A stretch of 64,000 bases of DNA, taken from NCBI GenBank assembly GCA_034435835.1, contig DAOTWF010000030.1:62001-126000 (forward strand), given 5' to 3'. Both the position numbers and the translations under genes were made by a program. Positions 34,499 through 43,157 of this stretch are shown here, one piece after another. The notes below the pieces were generated by a model. That model was not told the DNA's origin. It did not search any database and saw nothing but the letters and a program-made list of their open reading frames with translations. The first letter of the stretch is position 1. Every line of letters begins with the position of its first letter. The DNA comes from CALJTV01 sp034435835. Its GTDB lineage: Bacteria > Chloroflexota > Dehalococcoidia > GIF9 > UBA5629.

Positions 34499-34527
34499 AT
34501 CTTATGCCATCGCCGCTTCGATGTCAA
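34499..34527 (-). promoter_or_regulatory. Promoter of the small membrane protein gene
   Basis: Minus strand: perfect TTGACA (34527-34522), a 17-bp spacer, TAAGAT (34504-34499). Predicted start near 34492. No other minus-strand gene explains it. Confidence 0.65.
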
Positions 34528-34563
34528 CGATGCTAAAACCGTCATAAAAAGCTCTTAGACCCA

Positions 34564-34592
34564 TTGCCTGCGGTACGAAGCTATCATATAAT
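34564..34592 (+). promoter_or_regulatory. Promoter of the amidohydrolase gene
   Basis: TTGCCT (34564-34569), a 17-bp spacer, perfect TATAAT (34587-34592). Predicted start near 34599. It overlaps an upstream in-frame start at 34564, so translation must begin later, at 34624. Confidence 0.65.
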
Positions 34593-34623
34593 GGTGGTAC
34601 ATTCATCGGCACAGGAGGGAGAA

Positions 34624-36186
34624 ATGAAGGGTGAAGGCAAAACCAATTTCGTCAGCAACTATGAACCGGGTGAAGACGCCCTCGTGGAGCTGAAAAACGG
34701 CAGGTTCATCGACGTCATCAACGGCCGTTGTTTCCCGCCGGAGACCAGCGTGATCATCCAGGGCAACAAAATCAAAGCTATGCCAGGGCTACCGGGCGAG
34801 CCCACCGATATCAGACCGGACTTCACCATAGACCTTCAAGACAGGGCGGTCTTTCCGGGCATCTTCAACACGCACTGTCACGGCTCCTACACCATGACCA
34901 CGGTGAGCCCGTCCATGAAGGACAACAGGCTGAGCAACAAGTTCCGCAGCCAGCAGATCGCCAAGAACATGGAGGAATGTCTGGCACACGGCATCACCCA
35001 CATCCGCGACTGCAAGATCGACGACCTGCGTATACTACGAGAGTGGAAGGAGAGGATTTCCCGGGGCGAGGCAAACGGTCCCCGCATCTATCAGGCAATT
35101 GTAGTCACTCAGCCAAAAGGCTACTTTTCACCGCCACAAACACTTAGCTGGAGGCTCTTTTCCATGGCGCTGGGCATACCAATTATCGAGTACGAAAAGA
35201 AAGAAAGCGGCATAGTAGTATTCCCCCCTGATGCCAGCGCCCAGCAGGTCAGGGATGCGGTCAAGCGCGCCATTGAGGAAAGGGGCGCGGAATATATCAA
35301 GATCGGAGAGCAGCGCGAAGACCTGGTGTACTTTAAGCCCATAAATACCATAATGACCATGGAACAGCTTGAGGCGCTGGTAGATGAGACAAACCGCAGG
35401 GGGCTGAAGAGCACCATGCACCACATGAGCGTGGAATCGTTCCGCCGCGGTGTCAAGGCTGGCGTGTCGTCGCTGGCACATGTGGCTATGGACGCTGAGC
35501 TCACCGAGGAGGATATCAAAGCCTTTATTGCCGCAAAATGTATTATCGAACCCACGCTGTCAGTGGCTTACGACGTGGTCTGGCCCGTGAAGGGCCACCC
35601 TTCGGAAAACCATCCCGAGGTGCTCAAAATCAAACAGTTCCGTGACAGCACAATAGCCAGCCTGGCTGAGGAATTCTACATACCGGAGTTAAGGGACAGC
35701 GTGCTAGGCAGTCATCAACGCCTCTCGCAGGGCATCATGAAGACGCTGGGAATCAGGGACAACACACACCTGTTCCGTTATTATGCCCCGGCTGGCATCC
35801 ACGGCATGCGCAACTTCAAGACGCTTTTTGATGCCGGCGCCAGGATGGCATGCGGTAATGACGGTGGTATACCCCCGTGCACACCTGCATCTCTGAAGTA
35901 CGAAATTGGCATGTTTGACCTGGTGCTGAACAGCGGCGGGAAGGCTGGGCGGTTCACCGGCGCTGATGCCTTGCGTCTCTGCACCATAAACAGCGCCGAA
36001 ACGATGGGGCTGGAAGACAAATTTGGCTCCATTCAAACGGGCAAGGTGGCTGACCTAGCTATCGTCGACGGCGACCCACTTGCCGACTTGCATTTAGTAG
36101 GCAGCCGCGTTGCCGCCCTGTTCTACGACGGAAAGCTTAAGATAAACAACTGTGGTCTCAGGGTAGAAAGGACCAGGACACCGTAG
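34624..36186 (+). CDS. Metal-dependent amidohydrolase (imidazolonepropionase-like family)
   Basis: About 520 residues. The metal site of the amidohydrolase superfamily is visible: HCHG in the N-terminal barrel part, paired His in STMHHMS, SLAHVAMD, and the late Asp in ACGNDGGIP. An N-terminal beta-sandwich (ELKNGRFIDV...VIIQGNKI) and the C-terminal GKVADLAIVDGDPL complete the fold. Substrate unknown; relatives hydrolyse cyclic amides, Xaa-Pro dipeptides or hydantoins. The ATG at 34624 is chosen for its GGAGGGA site (34614-34620) and because the promoter's -10 box lies inside the longer frame. No signal peptide. Confidence 0.85.
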   Translation: MKGEGKTNFVSNYEPGEDALVELKNGRFIDVINGRCFPPETSVIIQGNKIKAMPGLPGEPTDIRPDFTIDLQDRAVFPGIFNTHCHGSYTMTTVSPSMKDNRLSNKFRSQQIAKNMEECLAHGITHIRDCKIDDLRILREWKERISRGEANGPRIYQAIVVTQPKGYFSPPQTLSWRLFSMALGIPIIEYEKKESGIVVFPPDASAQQVRDAVKRAIEERGAEYIKIGEQREDLVYFKPINTIMTMEQLEALVDETNRRGLKSTMHHMSVESFRRGVKAGVSSLAHVAMDAELTEEDIKAFIAAKCIIEPTLSVAYDVVWPVKGHPSENHPEVLKIKQFRDSTIASLAEEFYIPELRDSVLGSHQRLSQGIMKTLGIRDNTHLFRYYAPAGIHGMRNFKTLFDAGARMACGNDGGIPPCTPASLKYEIGMFDLVLNSGGKAGRFTGADALRLCTINSAETMGLEDKFGSIQTGKVADLAIVDGDPLADLHLVGSRVAALFYDGKLKINNCGLRVERTRTP

Positions 36187-36213
36187 CTATACCTTGCCAC
36201 CGCCTGAGTGATG

Positions 36214-36453
36214 CTAGCGCAGGAACATATCCTCTGCGCCAGCATCGAAATCCCACCCGCAGACAGGGCAACGGAACACCACCCTGATTATCGCCACCCC
36301 GGACTTATCAACCCTGTGGACCGGCGATTCATGCCCGGATTTCGGACAGCGCGCGTACAGGTAATGGTATAAACCTGTCGCCGGGTCACGCACAGACAGT
36401 TGACCCCGGCAAAGCATGTCCTTTATCCGCTGCAACTCAGTCTGTGTGCTCAT
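36214..36453 (-). CDS. Small zinc-ribbon-like protein, unknown function
   Basis: A 79-residue protein. It has a Cys in ARCPKSGHE and a CPVC pair near the C-terminus (RCPVCGWDFDAG), which may form a Cys/His zinc site. The N-terminus is helical. It has its own promoter (36529-36556) and a GGAGGTGGTG stretch before the ATG. No family is recognised. Transcribed convergently with the amidohydrolase gene and divergently from the tRNA-Ser pair. Confidence 0.65.
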   Translation of the reverse strand: MSTQTELQRIKDMLCRGQLSVRDPATGLYHYLYARCPKSGHESPVHRVDKSGVAIIRVVFRCPVCGWDFDAGAEDMFLR

Positions 36454-36528
36454 TCACCACCTCCTGCAACTCCTTCATATCGCCATCAAAAAGTGAAGCT
36501 CCGGCACAGACTTCTCTCCGGTAAGACT

Positions 36529-36556
36529 ATCATATCATATCACCTGCCGCCGTCAA
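36529..36556 (-). promoter_or_regulatory. Promoter of the small zinc-ribbon gene
   Basis: Minus strand: TTGACG (36556-36551), a 16-bp spacer, TATGAT (36534-36529). A second TATGAT copy at 36539-36534 is too close to the -35. On the plus strand a perfect TATAAT at 36585-36590 probably serves the tRNA-Ser pair, though no good -35 is visible for it. Confidence 0.55.
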
Positions 36557-36604
36557 GAAGGTGGTTATTATCGGGTATAGATTGTATAATTTTTAAAGCG
36601 GGCT

Positions 36605-36691
36605 GGAGAGGTGTCCGAGTGGTTTATGGAGCCGCTCTCGAAAAGCGGTAGGTGATGAGCCTCGTGGGTTCGAATCCCACCCTCTCCGCCA
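36605..36691 (+). tRNA. tRNA-Ser (anticodon CGA)
   Basis: An 87-nt class II tRNA with encoded CCA. Acceptor stem GGAGAGG/CCTCTCC, discriminator G, anticodon stem CCGCT/AGCGG around loop CTCGAAA, a long variable arm, and T arm GTGGGTTCGAATCCCAC. Anticodon CGA reads UCG. Confidence 0.95.
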
Positions 36692-36698
36692 GCTTCAT

Positions 36699-36789
<91 letters not shown>

Positions 36790-36807
36790 CTATCAGTCAC
36801 TGGTGGC

Positions 36808-38205
36808 TTAGACCGAGTATAAAGTGTCCAGATAACCGTCCAGCAGTTCAGCCACCACCTTCCTGTCAGGAACTGTGGCAGCCATACCATATATGGGCGC
36901 CATGCCGCCTTCCTGCTGGGGGTTGCTCTTCACATGCTCAACGGCCGCTCTCAGGTCTTCCATAAAGCGCCCCATTACGCCCTTCTGGGCATGCCTGAGA
37001 GTGACACATATGTGCACGCTGGGTGGCTTCTGTAAGGGGTTGAGACTCCAGCCCCTGCCGCTCATAAAGTCCATGACCCGGTAGATGTCCACTGTGTCCG
37101 AAGCAAAAGCTATGTTCCACAGAGGCTTACCCAGGATATACAGTTCGGGTATACTGGCGATCCCTGCCTTTATCTCCTCCGCCGCCAGCAGAATTTTCCT
37201 GGCAGCCTCGAGGTAACCGCTCTCGCCCATGCTCACCATCGCCGCCCAGCAGGACGCTATCAAGCCACCGGGACGGCTACCAGCGATGGTCGGCGAAACA
37301 TATAAGCCACCGGACCAGTCAGTAACCTTAAAATACTGATAGCGCCGTAGCTCCCGTCCGCGATAGAGGATGACCGATGTCCCCTTCGGGGCATAGCCAT
37401 ATTTGTGGGTATCCACGGAAATGGAGGTGACCCCGCGCAGCCTGAAGTCAAAAGGCGGCACCTCATAGCCGAGCCTCTCCGCCCAGGGAAGCAAAAAGCC
37501 GCCGAGACAGGCATCAACATGAAAGCCGCTGCCTTTCTCCCTCGCCAGCTCGGACAGCTCCTCTATGGGGTCGATGACTCCGTGGGGGAAAGAGGGCGCA
37601 GAGCCGACTATCACTATGGTGTTTTTGGTGACCGCCTCTCTCATCGCCGCCACATCCGCCCTGAAATCTGGACCTACGGGGACACGCACGATAGAGATAT
37701 TGAAGTACTGGGCAGCCTTGTCAAAAGCGGCGTGAGCGCTGGAAGGTACCACCATCTCCGGTGCCATAATACCCTTTCTTGCTCTTGCCCAATCGCGGTA
37801 GGTCTTCATAGCAAGCAAGATGCTCTCGGTGCCCCCGGAGGTGACCGTGCCGCATATCTCCACGGCATCTCCGCCGTCTCCGACAGCGCCTGCGCCCAGC
37901 ATATTTGCCGTCATGGAGACTATCTCCGCCTCGTACTTCACCGTGCTGGGCCAGAGGTCGGCATGGAGGGGATTGCTCTGTGAGTTTATGGCATAAGCCC
38001 GGCAGAGAAAATCTATGTACTCCTCGTCGCCGTGATATACCGCCCCCGAGGCAAACCCCCTCTGCCACCTCGCCCTCTCCAGAGAGGCCAGCTCTTCCAT
38101 CTCCTTCAATATTTCTGTCCTGCTGCGTCCCACCTCGGGTAGACGGGTATAAGTCGGTACCGTACCCTTATACGGTTTTAGCCTGCTCTCCAGCTCCTCT
38201 ACCAT
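36808..38205 (-). CDS. PLP-dependent decarboxylase/lyase (group II; sphingosine-1-phosphate lyase-like)
   Basis: A 465-residue fold-type I PLP enzyme. The PLP-binding Lys is in SVDTHKYGYAPKG. Other family marks are GGTESILLAMKTYRD, HVDACLGGF and the C-terminal domain with VHICVTLRH. The DTHKYG form of the Lys motif is typical of S1P lyase/aromatic amino-acid decarboxylase relatives. It lacks the N-terminal membrane helix of eukaryotic S1P lyases. Substrate is uncertain: a phosphorylated amino alcohol or an amino acid. It lies 22 bases downstream of an FGGY kinase gene, so a kinase-then-lyase pathway is possible. Confidence 0.88.
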   Translation of the reverse strand: MVEELESRLKPYKGTVPTYTRLPEVGRSRTEILKEMEELASLERARWQRGFASGAVYHGDEEYIDFLCRAYAINSQSNPLHADLWPSTVKYEAEIVSMTANMLGAGAVGDGGDAVEICGTVTSGGTESILLAMKTYRDWARARKGIMAPEMVVPSSAHAAFDKAAQYFNISIVRVPVGPDFRADVAAMREAVTKNTIVIVGSAPSFPHGVIDPIEELSELAREKGSGFHVDACLGGFLLPWAERLGYEVPPFDFRLRGVTSISVDTHKYGYAPKGTSVILYRGRELRRYQYFKVTDWSGGLYVSPTIAGSRPGGLIASCWAAMVSMGESGYLEAARKILLAAEEIKAGIASIPELYILGKPLWNIAFASDTVDIYRVMDFMSGRGWSLNPLQKPPSVHICVTLRHAQKGVMGRFMEDLRAAVEHVKSNPQQEGGMAPIYGMAATVPDRKVVAELLDGYLDTLYSV

Positions 38206-38227
38206 GTCGTCATCTCCTCCTTTGCCA

Positions 38228-39766
38228 TCAGATAGACTTATTGAACCTATCCCTGTTCAGCCTTCTGTAGAAGCCACGCAGATTGTGGTACACTTGCTGA
38301 TAAGCCCGAAAAAGGGTATTGTAAACCTCCCGGTTTTCCGTCTGCGGCTGAAAGACGCTGTCCACCCTGACCACCTTCTTGAGCGATGCAAAATCAGGGT
38401 AGATGCCCAGTCCCACCCCAGCCACCAGCGCCGCCCCCACCGCACCGGCCTCCTGAGCGTTAGACACTGCCTCAACCCTGCGCCCGGTAACATCTGCCAG
38501 GATCTGCATCCACGGTCTGCTTCGGGCACCCCCACCGATCACCCGCAGTACTGGCAAAGGGAATTTGAACTTTTTCTCCACAATCTCCACCAGCCACCTT
38601 ATGTTATAAGCCACACCCTCATAGACAGCACGCAACATATCCCTGCGTGTGTGTTCACCACTCAGGTTGAAGAAAGCAGCCCGCACATAACAGTCGTCCA
38701 CAGGCGCCCGCTCACCATAAATCCACGGAGTGAACAACAGGCAATTCGAACCCGGCGGCACCTCTGCTACCTTTCTGTCCATAAAAGCGTAGACTTCAGG
38801 CACACCCAGCTCCGTCTTTTCTTTCTTGTAGACCTCCTCAGCCAGCCACTGGAGACAGGCGCCGGCAGCCTCAGTCTCAGCGATGAGAAACGCCTTGTTA
38901 GGGTCAGCAGACTGGATTGTCGCCACACCACACTTCCCCGTGGGGGTGCGTTCTGTGGTCACCCCTACCCACCCCGAAGTGCCCAGGCAGACGTGTCCGT
39001 CCCCTTCCCCAACAGCACCCGAACCGATAAGGGCGCAGGGGGCGTCCCCTGCACCGGCGATGACCGGCGTGCCCTCCAGCAGACCATATTCGCTGGCTGC
39101 CGCCGCGGTGAGAACACCCACTTTATCAACAGAACGCACCAGCGGCGGAAACTTCGCCGGGTCAAGCCCGATATACTTGAACAGACTGCTCAGCCAGACC
39201 TTTTTCCTCAAATCTATGCCGAAAACAGAGGCACCGCTCCATTCCATGGCTATATTGCCCGTGCTGCGGTAGAAAAGGTACCCGGCGACGTCGACGAAAC
39301 GCGACATAGCATTATACACCTGGGGTTCCTTCTCCTTGAGCCAGAGCAACTTCGGCAGCCCGTCCTTGCCGCTCAGTGCGGCACCGGCGATCATGGCAAA
39401 CAGCCCGGCACCACCAAACTTTTTCATTATCTTCTCCGCCTGCTCGCCGGCGCGGTTGTCCATCCAGATGATGGCACGGCGCAGCACCTTCCCGCTAGCA
39501 TCCAGGGGGACGATGTTGATCATCTGGGTGCTGAAGGTGATACAGAGAACATCCCGCGGCGAAACACCGGTAGTCTCCAGGAGCGCTCTGGTACCCCGTG
39601 TCACCGCCCTCCACCAGTCTTCAGGCTCCTGCTCCGCCCAGCCAGGCTTGGGGTAAAAAGCACGGTAAGGTTCAACTACCCTGCCGCAGACACGCCCGTC
39701 AACATCCACCAACACAGCCTTGTCACCGCTGGTGCCCACATCATGGGCAACTATATACTGGCTCAT
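38228..39766 (-). CDS. FGGY-family carbohydrate kinase (xylulokinase-like)
   Basis: About 512 residues, both actin-like domains of FGGY kinases. N-terminal phosphate loop AHDVGTSGDKAVLVD; then WAEQEPEDWW, the ATP-site stretch GTSGWVGV, and the adenosine motif IGGGARSRPWMQILADVTG. The sugar or polyol substrate is not predictable. The ATG at 39766 (protein starts MSQYIVAHDVG) is chosen over an in-frame ATG at 39835, because a perfect TATAAT -10 box (39787-39782) lies between them. Followed by the PLP lyase gene on the same transcript. Confidence 0.9.
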   Translation of the reverse strand: MSQYIVAHDVGTSGDKAVLVDVDGRVCGRVVEPYRAFYPKPGWAEQEPEDWWRAVTRGTRALLETTGVSPRDVLCITFSTQMINIVPLDASGKVLRRAIIWMDNRAGEQAEKIMKKFGGAGLFAMIAGAALSGKDGLPKLLWLKEKEPQVYNAMSRFVDVAGYLFYRSTGNIAMEWSGASVFGIDLRKKVWLSSLFKYIGLDPAKFPPLVRSVDKVGVLTAAAASEYGLLEGTPVIAGAGDAPCALIGSGAVGEGDGHVCLGTSGWVGVTTERTPTGKCGVATIQSADPNKAFLIAETEAAGACLQWLAEEVYKKEKTELGVPEVYAFMDRKVAEVPPGSNCLLFTPWIYGERAPVDDCYVRAAFFNLSGEHTRRDMLRAVYEGVAYNIRWLVEIVEKKFKFPLPVLRVIGGGARSRPWMQILADVTGRRVEAVSNAQEAGAVGAALVAGVGLGIYPDFASLKKVVRVDSVFQPQTENREVYNTLFRAYQQVYHNLRGFYRRLNRDRFNKSI

Positions 39767-39781
39767 CCCCACCCCCAGAAC

Positions 39782-39787
39782 ATTATA
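39782..39787 (-). promoter_or_regulatory. -10 box of the FGGY kinase gene
   Basis: Perfect TATAAT on the minus strand with no clear -35. The predicted start near 39775 leaves a leader of only about nine bases before the ATG at 39766. Confidence 0.45.
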
Positions 39788-39862
39788 GCCCAAAAAATCG
39801 CCAGCCACACATGGAAAACCTTTACCGGGATCCACAGCACAGGAACTCTTCGGAAAAGTCTT

Positions 39863-39891
39863 TTGTCCGCCCTGTCCTCCTATGTTACAAT
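39863..39891 (+). promoter_or_regulatory. Promoter of the dprA-topA run
   Basis: TTGTCC (39863-39868), a 17-bp spacer, TACAAT (39886-39891). Predicted start near 39898. The -10 box overlaps the first in-frame ATG of dprA (39890), so the message would begin only a few bases before the second ATG at 39905. Confidence 0.6.
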
Positions 39892-39904
39892 GTCTCAGCT
39901 TCCA

Positions 39905-41035
39905 ATGTCGGGCAACGAGGAATTGAAATACTTGGTCAGCTTCTCCAGAATACCGGGCATCGGCCCGGTTAAGCTTGCCCGTCTGCAGGAATATTTCTCC
40001 AGCCTAGAAAATGCCTGGAAGGCGCCGCTAAATGAGCTGGAAAAAGCCGGACTGGACGCAAAGTCAGCCGAAGCCATCGCTGTTTCGAGGACCAGAATAG
40101 ACCCCGAAACAGAGATGGACAGGCTACAGCAATACAGGGTAAAGGTCCTGACTTGCGAATCGCCCGAATACCCGTGGAGGCTCAAGGAAATCTACGACCC
40201 CCCTCCCGTGCTTTATGTGCGTGGCGAACTTCTTCCCGAAGACGAGGTCTGTCTGGCAGTGGTGGGCACAAGGAGAGCAACGATATACGGGCGCCATGTG
40301 ACCGAAGAAATAGTGGCCGACCTAGCACGAAACGGGGTGACCATCGTCAGCGGGCTGGCTCGGGGCATTGACTCCATAGCCCACCGCGCCGCTCTGGAGG
40401 CTGGTGGGAGGACCATAGCTGTCTTCGGCTGCGGGCTGGACATCGTGTATCCAGCCGAAAACGCCCGGCTGGCACGCGATATCATGGAACACGGTGCGCT
40501 CGTCAGCGAATACCCACTGGGCACCAAGCCCAAAGCGGACAACTTTCCCAGACGCAACCGGATTATGAGCGGGATGAGCCTGGGGGTTCTGGTGGTGGAG
40601 GCGGGTGAGAGCAGCGGTGCCATGATAACCGCCGAGCAGGCACTGGAGCAGGACAGGGAGGTCTTCGCCGTCCCCGGAAGCATCCTCTCTCCAGCCAGCC
40701 GTGGCACCAACCGCCTCATTAAAGAGTGCCGTGCCAAGCTGGTGCAGAACTATATAGACATACTTGAGGAACTGAACCTGACCATCATCCCCCGCCAGAT
40801 GGAGATGAAAGAGTTCATCGCTGCAGACGAGACGGAGTCCTGCTTGCTCAAACAATTATCCCACGAACCAACCCACATAGACGATATCTGTCGCTCCAGC
40901 GGGCTGGGGGCAGCCGTGGTCAGCAGCACGCTGGCGATGATGGAACTGAAAGGCATGGTGAAACAGGTCAGCAGCATGAGCTATGTGCTGGCGAAGGGAT
41001 TGAGAGAGACAGGAGATGAAGCTAGTTATCGTTGA
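39905..41035 (+). CDS. dprA: DNA-processing protein DprA
   Basis: About 376 residues. It loads RecA on incoming single-stranded DNA during transformation. The N-terminal helix-hairpin-helix (RIPGIGPVKLARL) is followed by the Rossmann-like core: VVGTRRATIYGRH, VSGLARGIDSIAHRAAL, and FPRRNRIMSG. A C-terminal winged-helix-like domain follows (about residues 295-370). The start is set at the ATG 39905, because the -10 box covers the ATG at 39890. No ribosome site is visible, so the transcript may be leaderless or nearly so. The gene overlaps topA by 20 bases. Confidence 0.9.
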   Translation: MSGNEELKYLVSFSRIPGIGPVKLARLQEYFSSLENAWKAPLNELEKAGLDAKSAEAIAVSRTRIDPETEMDRLQQYRVKVLTCESPEYPWRLKEIYDPPPVLYVRGELLPEDEVCLAVVGTRRATIYGRHVTEEIVADLARNGVTIVSGLARGIDSIAHRAALEAGGRTIAVFGCGLDIVYPAENARLARDIMEHGALVSEYPLGTKPKADNFPRRNRIMSGMSLGVLVVEAGESSGAMITAEQALEQDREVFAVPGSILSPASRGTNRLIKECRAKLVQNYIDILEELNLTIIPRQMEMKEFIAADETESCLLKQLSHEPTHIDDICRSSGLGAAVVSSTLAMMELKGMVKQVSSMSYVLAKGLRETGDEASYR

Positions 41036-43157
41036 ATCACCAGCCAAATCAAGAACGATAAGCAGGTTCCTGGGCAGCGAGTACACCGTTAAGGCGTCGT
41101 TAGGACACGTCCGTGACCTGCCGCCGAAAGAGCTGGGCATAGACATCGCCAATGGCTTCACTCCCAGATACGTGATAATCTCCCAGCGGAAACATGTGGT
41201 GAGCGAGCTCAAGAAGTCAGCCGAAAATGCCTCAGCGGTCTATCTGGCAACCGACCCCGACCGCGAGGGGGAAGCCATCTCCTGGCACCTGGTCAAAGCC
41301 CTGAAACTGGACAATAATGGCAAGCCAATACACCGGGTGGTCTTCCACGAGATAACCAGAGAAGCAGTGGAGGAGGCGTTTCGGCAGCCCCGTTCTATCG
41401 ACATGAACCTGGTCAACGCCCAGCAAGCACGCCGCCTCCTCGACCGGCTCGTCGGTTATATGCTCAGCCCTTTGCTGTGGCGCAAGGTACAGAGAGGGCT
41501 CTCCGCCGGAAGAGTACAGTCAGCCGCCCTCAGGATGATCGTTGACCGCGAGCGGGAAATACAGAGCTTCGTCCCCACCGAGTACTGGCTGATAGAAGCA
41601 GAGCTGGCTAAAATGCCGCCAGAGGACGCCAGCCCAAGCTTTAAAGCCCTGCTGGTGGGCTTCAGCGACGGCACCAAGATAGAGATACCGGACAGGGGAA
41701 AAGCTGAGGCACTTCAGTCTGAACTCAGGGCTGCTGAGTATTATGTCAAGTCAGTACAGATAAAGGAGGCTCTGCGGCAGCCGGCGCCTCCGTTCATCAC
41801 CAGCACTCTGCAGCAGGAAGCCTGGCGTAAGCTGCGGTTCACTGCTCAGCGCACCATGTCCATAGCGCAGCAGCTCTACGAGGGCATCCCTATCGGCGAT
41901 GAGGGTCCTGTGGGCTTGATCACCTATATGCGCACCGATTCCACCCATGTGGCTTCCAGTGCCCTGGCTGAGACCAGGCAGTTCATCAAAGAAAGGTTCG
42001 GCGTCCAATACCTACCACCGCATGCTCGCACCTTTGAAAAAGCCAAGAAAGCTAAATGGACCCAGGAGGCGCATGAAGCCATCAGGCCCACTAGGGTCCA
42101 CAGGGAACCGGAAAATCTCCGCCCCTTCCTGACACCGGACCAGTTCAAGCTTTACGAGCTCATCTGGAAGAGGATGGTGGCAAGCCAGATGATTGCCGCT
42201 GTCCTCGATGTCGTTACTCTAGAGGTAGAGGCAAGGAAAAAGGAAACAGACAGAGGCTACCTGTTCAGGACAACCAGCTATGTGGTGAAGTTCCCCGGAT
42301 TCCTCATCCTGTACAGCGAGGACAGGGACGAGGATACCGGAGAGGACACCGCAACCCTTCCGCTCCCCAAGCTCTCGCCCGGTGAACCGCTTAAGCTGTT
42401 AGACCTTATCCCGCAGCAATGTTTCACCCAGCCACCACCCCGCTATACCGAAGCCACCCTGATCAAAGCGCTGGAACAGAAGGGGATAGGCCGCCCCAGC
42501 ACCTACGCTCCTATCATCGCCACTATACAGGAGCGCGGCTATGTCTATAAGGAGAACGGTCGCTTCCGTCCCGACGAGATAGGCATGGTGGTAAGCGACT
42601 TGCTCACAAAGCACTTTCCCAAGATCGTCAAACTCGACTTCACCGCCCGCATGGAGGAAGAGCTAGACGACATCGCCCGGGGGAAAAAGCAGTGGGTATC
42701 CGTAGTGAAGGAGTTCTATGAGCCGTTTGAGAAGATGGTGACTCAGGCTCAGACTAATATAGACAGAATCAAAGTGATCAAGCCCACCGAGGAGAAATGC
42801 CCCGATTGCGGCAGCCTGATGGTCGTCAGGATCGGGCGCTACGGTAAGTTCCTCGCCTGCAGCAACTACCCGGAATGCAAAAAGACCATGCCCTTCCTGA
42901 CCAGGACAGGAGTCTCCTGCCCCAGGCCCGGTTGCGACGGAGAAATAGTGGAAAAGATAGGCAAGAGAAAGCGCCGCTTCTATGCCTGCACAAAATACCC
43001 CGAATGCAACTTCACTCTTAACCGCAAACCAATACCACAGTCGTGCCCTGACTGTGGTAACATACTTATCACGTGGAGGAGAAATCTGGTAAAATGCATC
43101 GCCTGCGATTATAAAGGGGAACTGGACGCGATAGAAAAGGTAGGTGCCAAGGTATGA
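41016..43157 (+). CDS. topA: DNA topoisomerase I
   Basis: A 713-residue type IA topoisomerase that relaxes negative supercoils. N-terminal Toprim domain (VIVESPAKSRTISRFL and the DPDREGEAISWH acidic motif). The active-site Tyr304 is in GLITYMRTDSTHV. The C-terminus has three zinc-ribbon units: CPDCG...CSNYPEC, CPRPGC...CTKYPEC and CPDCG...CIAC. The gene overlaps dprA upstream, and its TGA overlaps the ATG of aroQ. Confidence 0.97.
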   Translation: MKLVIVESPAKSRTISRFLGSEYTVKASLGHVRDLPPKELGIDIANGFTPRYVIISQRKHVVSELKKSAENASAVYLATDPDREGEAISWHLVKALKLDNNGKPIHRVVFHEITREAVEEAFRQPRSIDMNLVNAQQARRLLDRLVGYMLSPLLWRKVQRGLSAGRVQSAALRMIVDREREIQSFVPTEYWLIEAELAKMPPEDASPSFKALLVGFSDGTKIEIPDRGKAEALQSELRAAEYYVKSVQIKEALRQPAPPFITSTLQQEAWRKLRFTAQRTMSIAQQLYEGIPIGDEGPVGLITYMRTDSTHVASSALAETRQFIKERFGVQYLPPHARTFEKAKKAKWTQEAHEAIRPTRVHREPENLRPFLTPDQFKLYELIWKRMVASQMIAAVLDVVTLEVEARKKETDRGYLFRTTSYVVKFPGFLILYSEDRDEDTGEDTATLPLPKLSPGEPLKLLDLIPQQCFTQPPPRYTEATLIKALEQKGIGRPSTYAPIIATIQERGYVYKENGRFRPDEIGMVVSDLLTKHFPKIVKLDFTARMEEELDDIARGKKQWVSVVKEFYEPFEKMVTQAQTNIDRIKVIKPTEEKCPDCGSLMVVRIGRYGKFLACSNYPECKKTMPFLTRTGVSCPRPGCDGEIVEKIGKRKRRFYACTKYPECNFTLNRKPIPQSCPDCGNILITWRRNLVKCIACDYKGELDAIEKVGAKV

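Noticed and set aside
34257..34547. A 96-codon plus-strand frame after the hybrid kinase
   Set aside because: It is Lys/Ser/Pro-rich with no ribosome site. The minus strand here holds a gene with a good promoter, ribosome site and two membrane helices.
38204..39889. A long plus-strand open frame joined to dprA (would give a 943-residue protein)
   Set aside because: The first 560 codons lie antisense to the FGGY kinase gene and encode low-complexity, His/Arg-rich sequence with no family pattern. The dprA promoter and start are at its 3' end.
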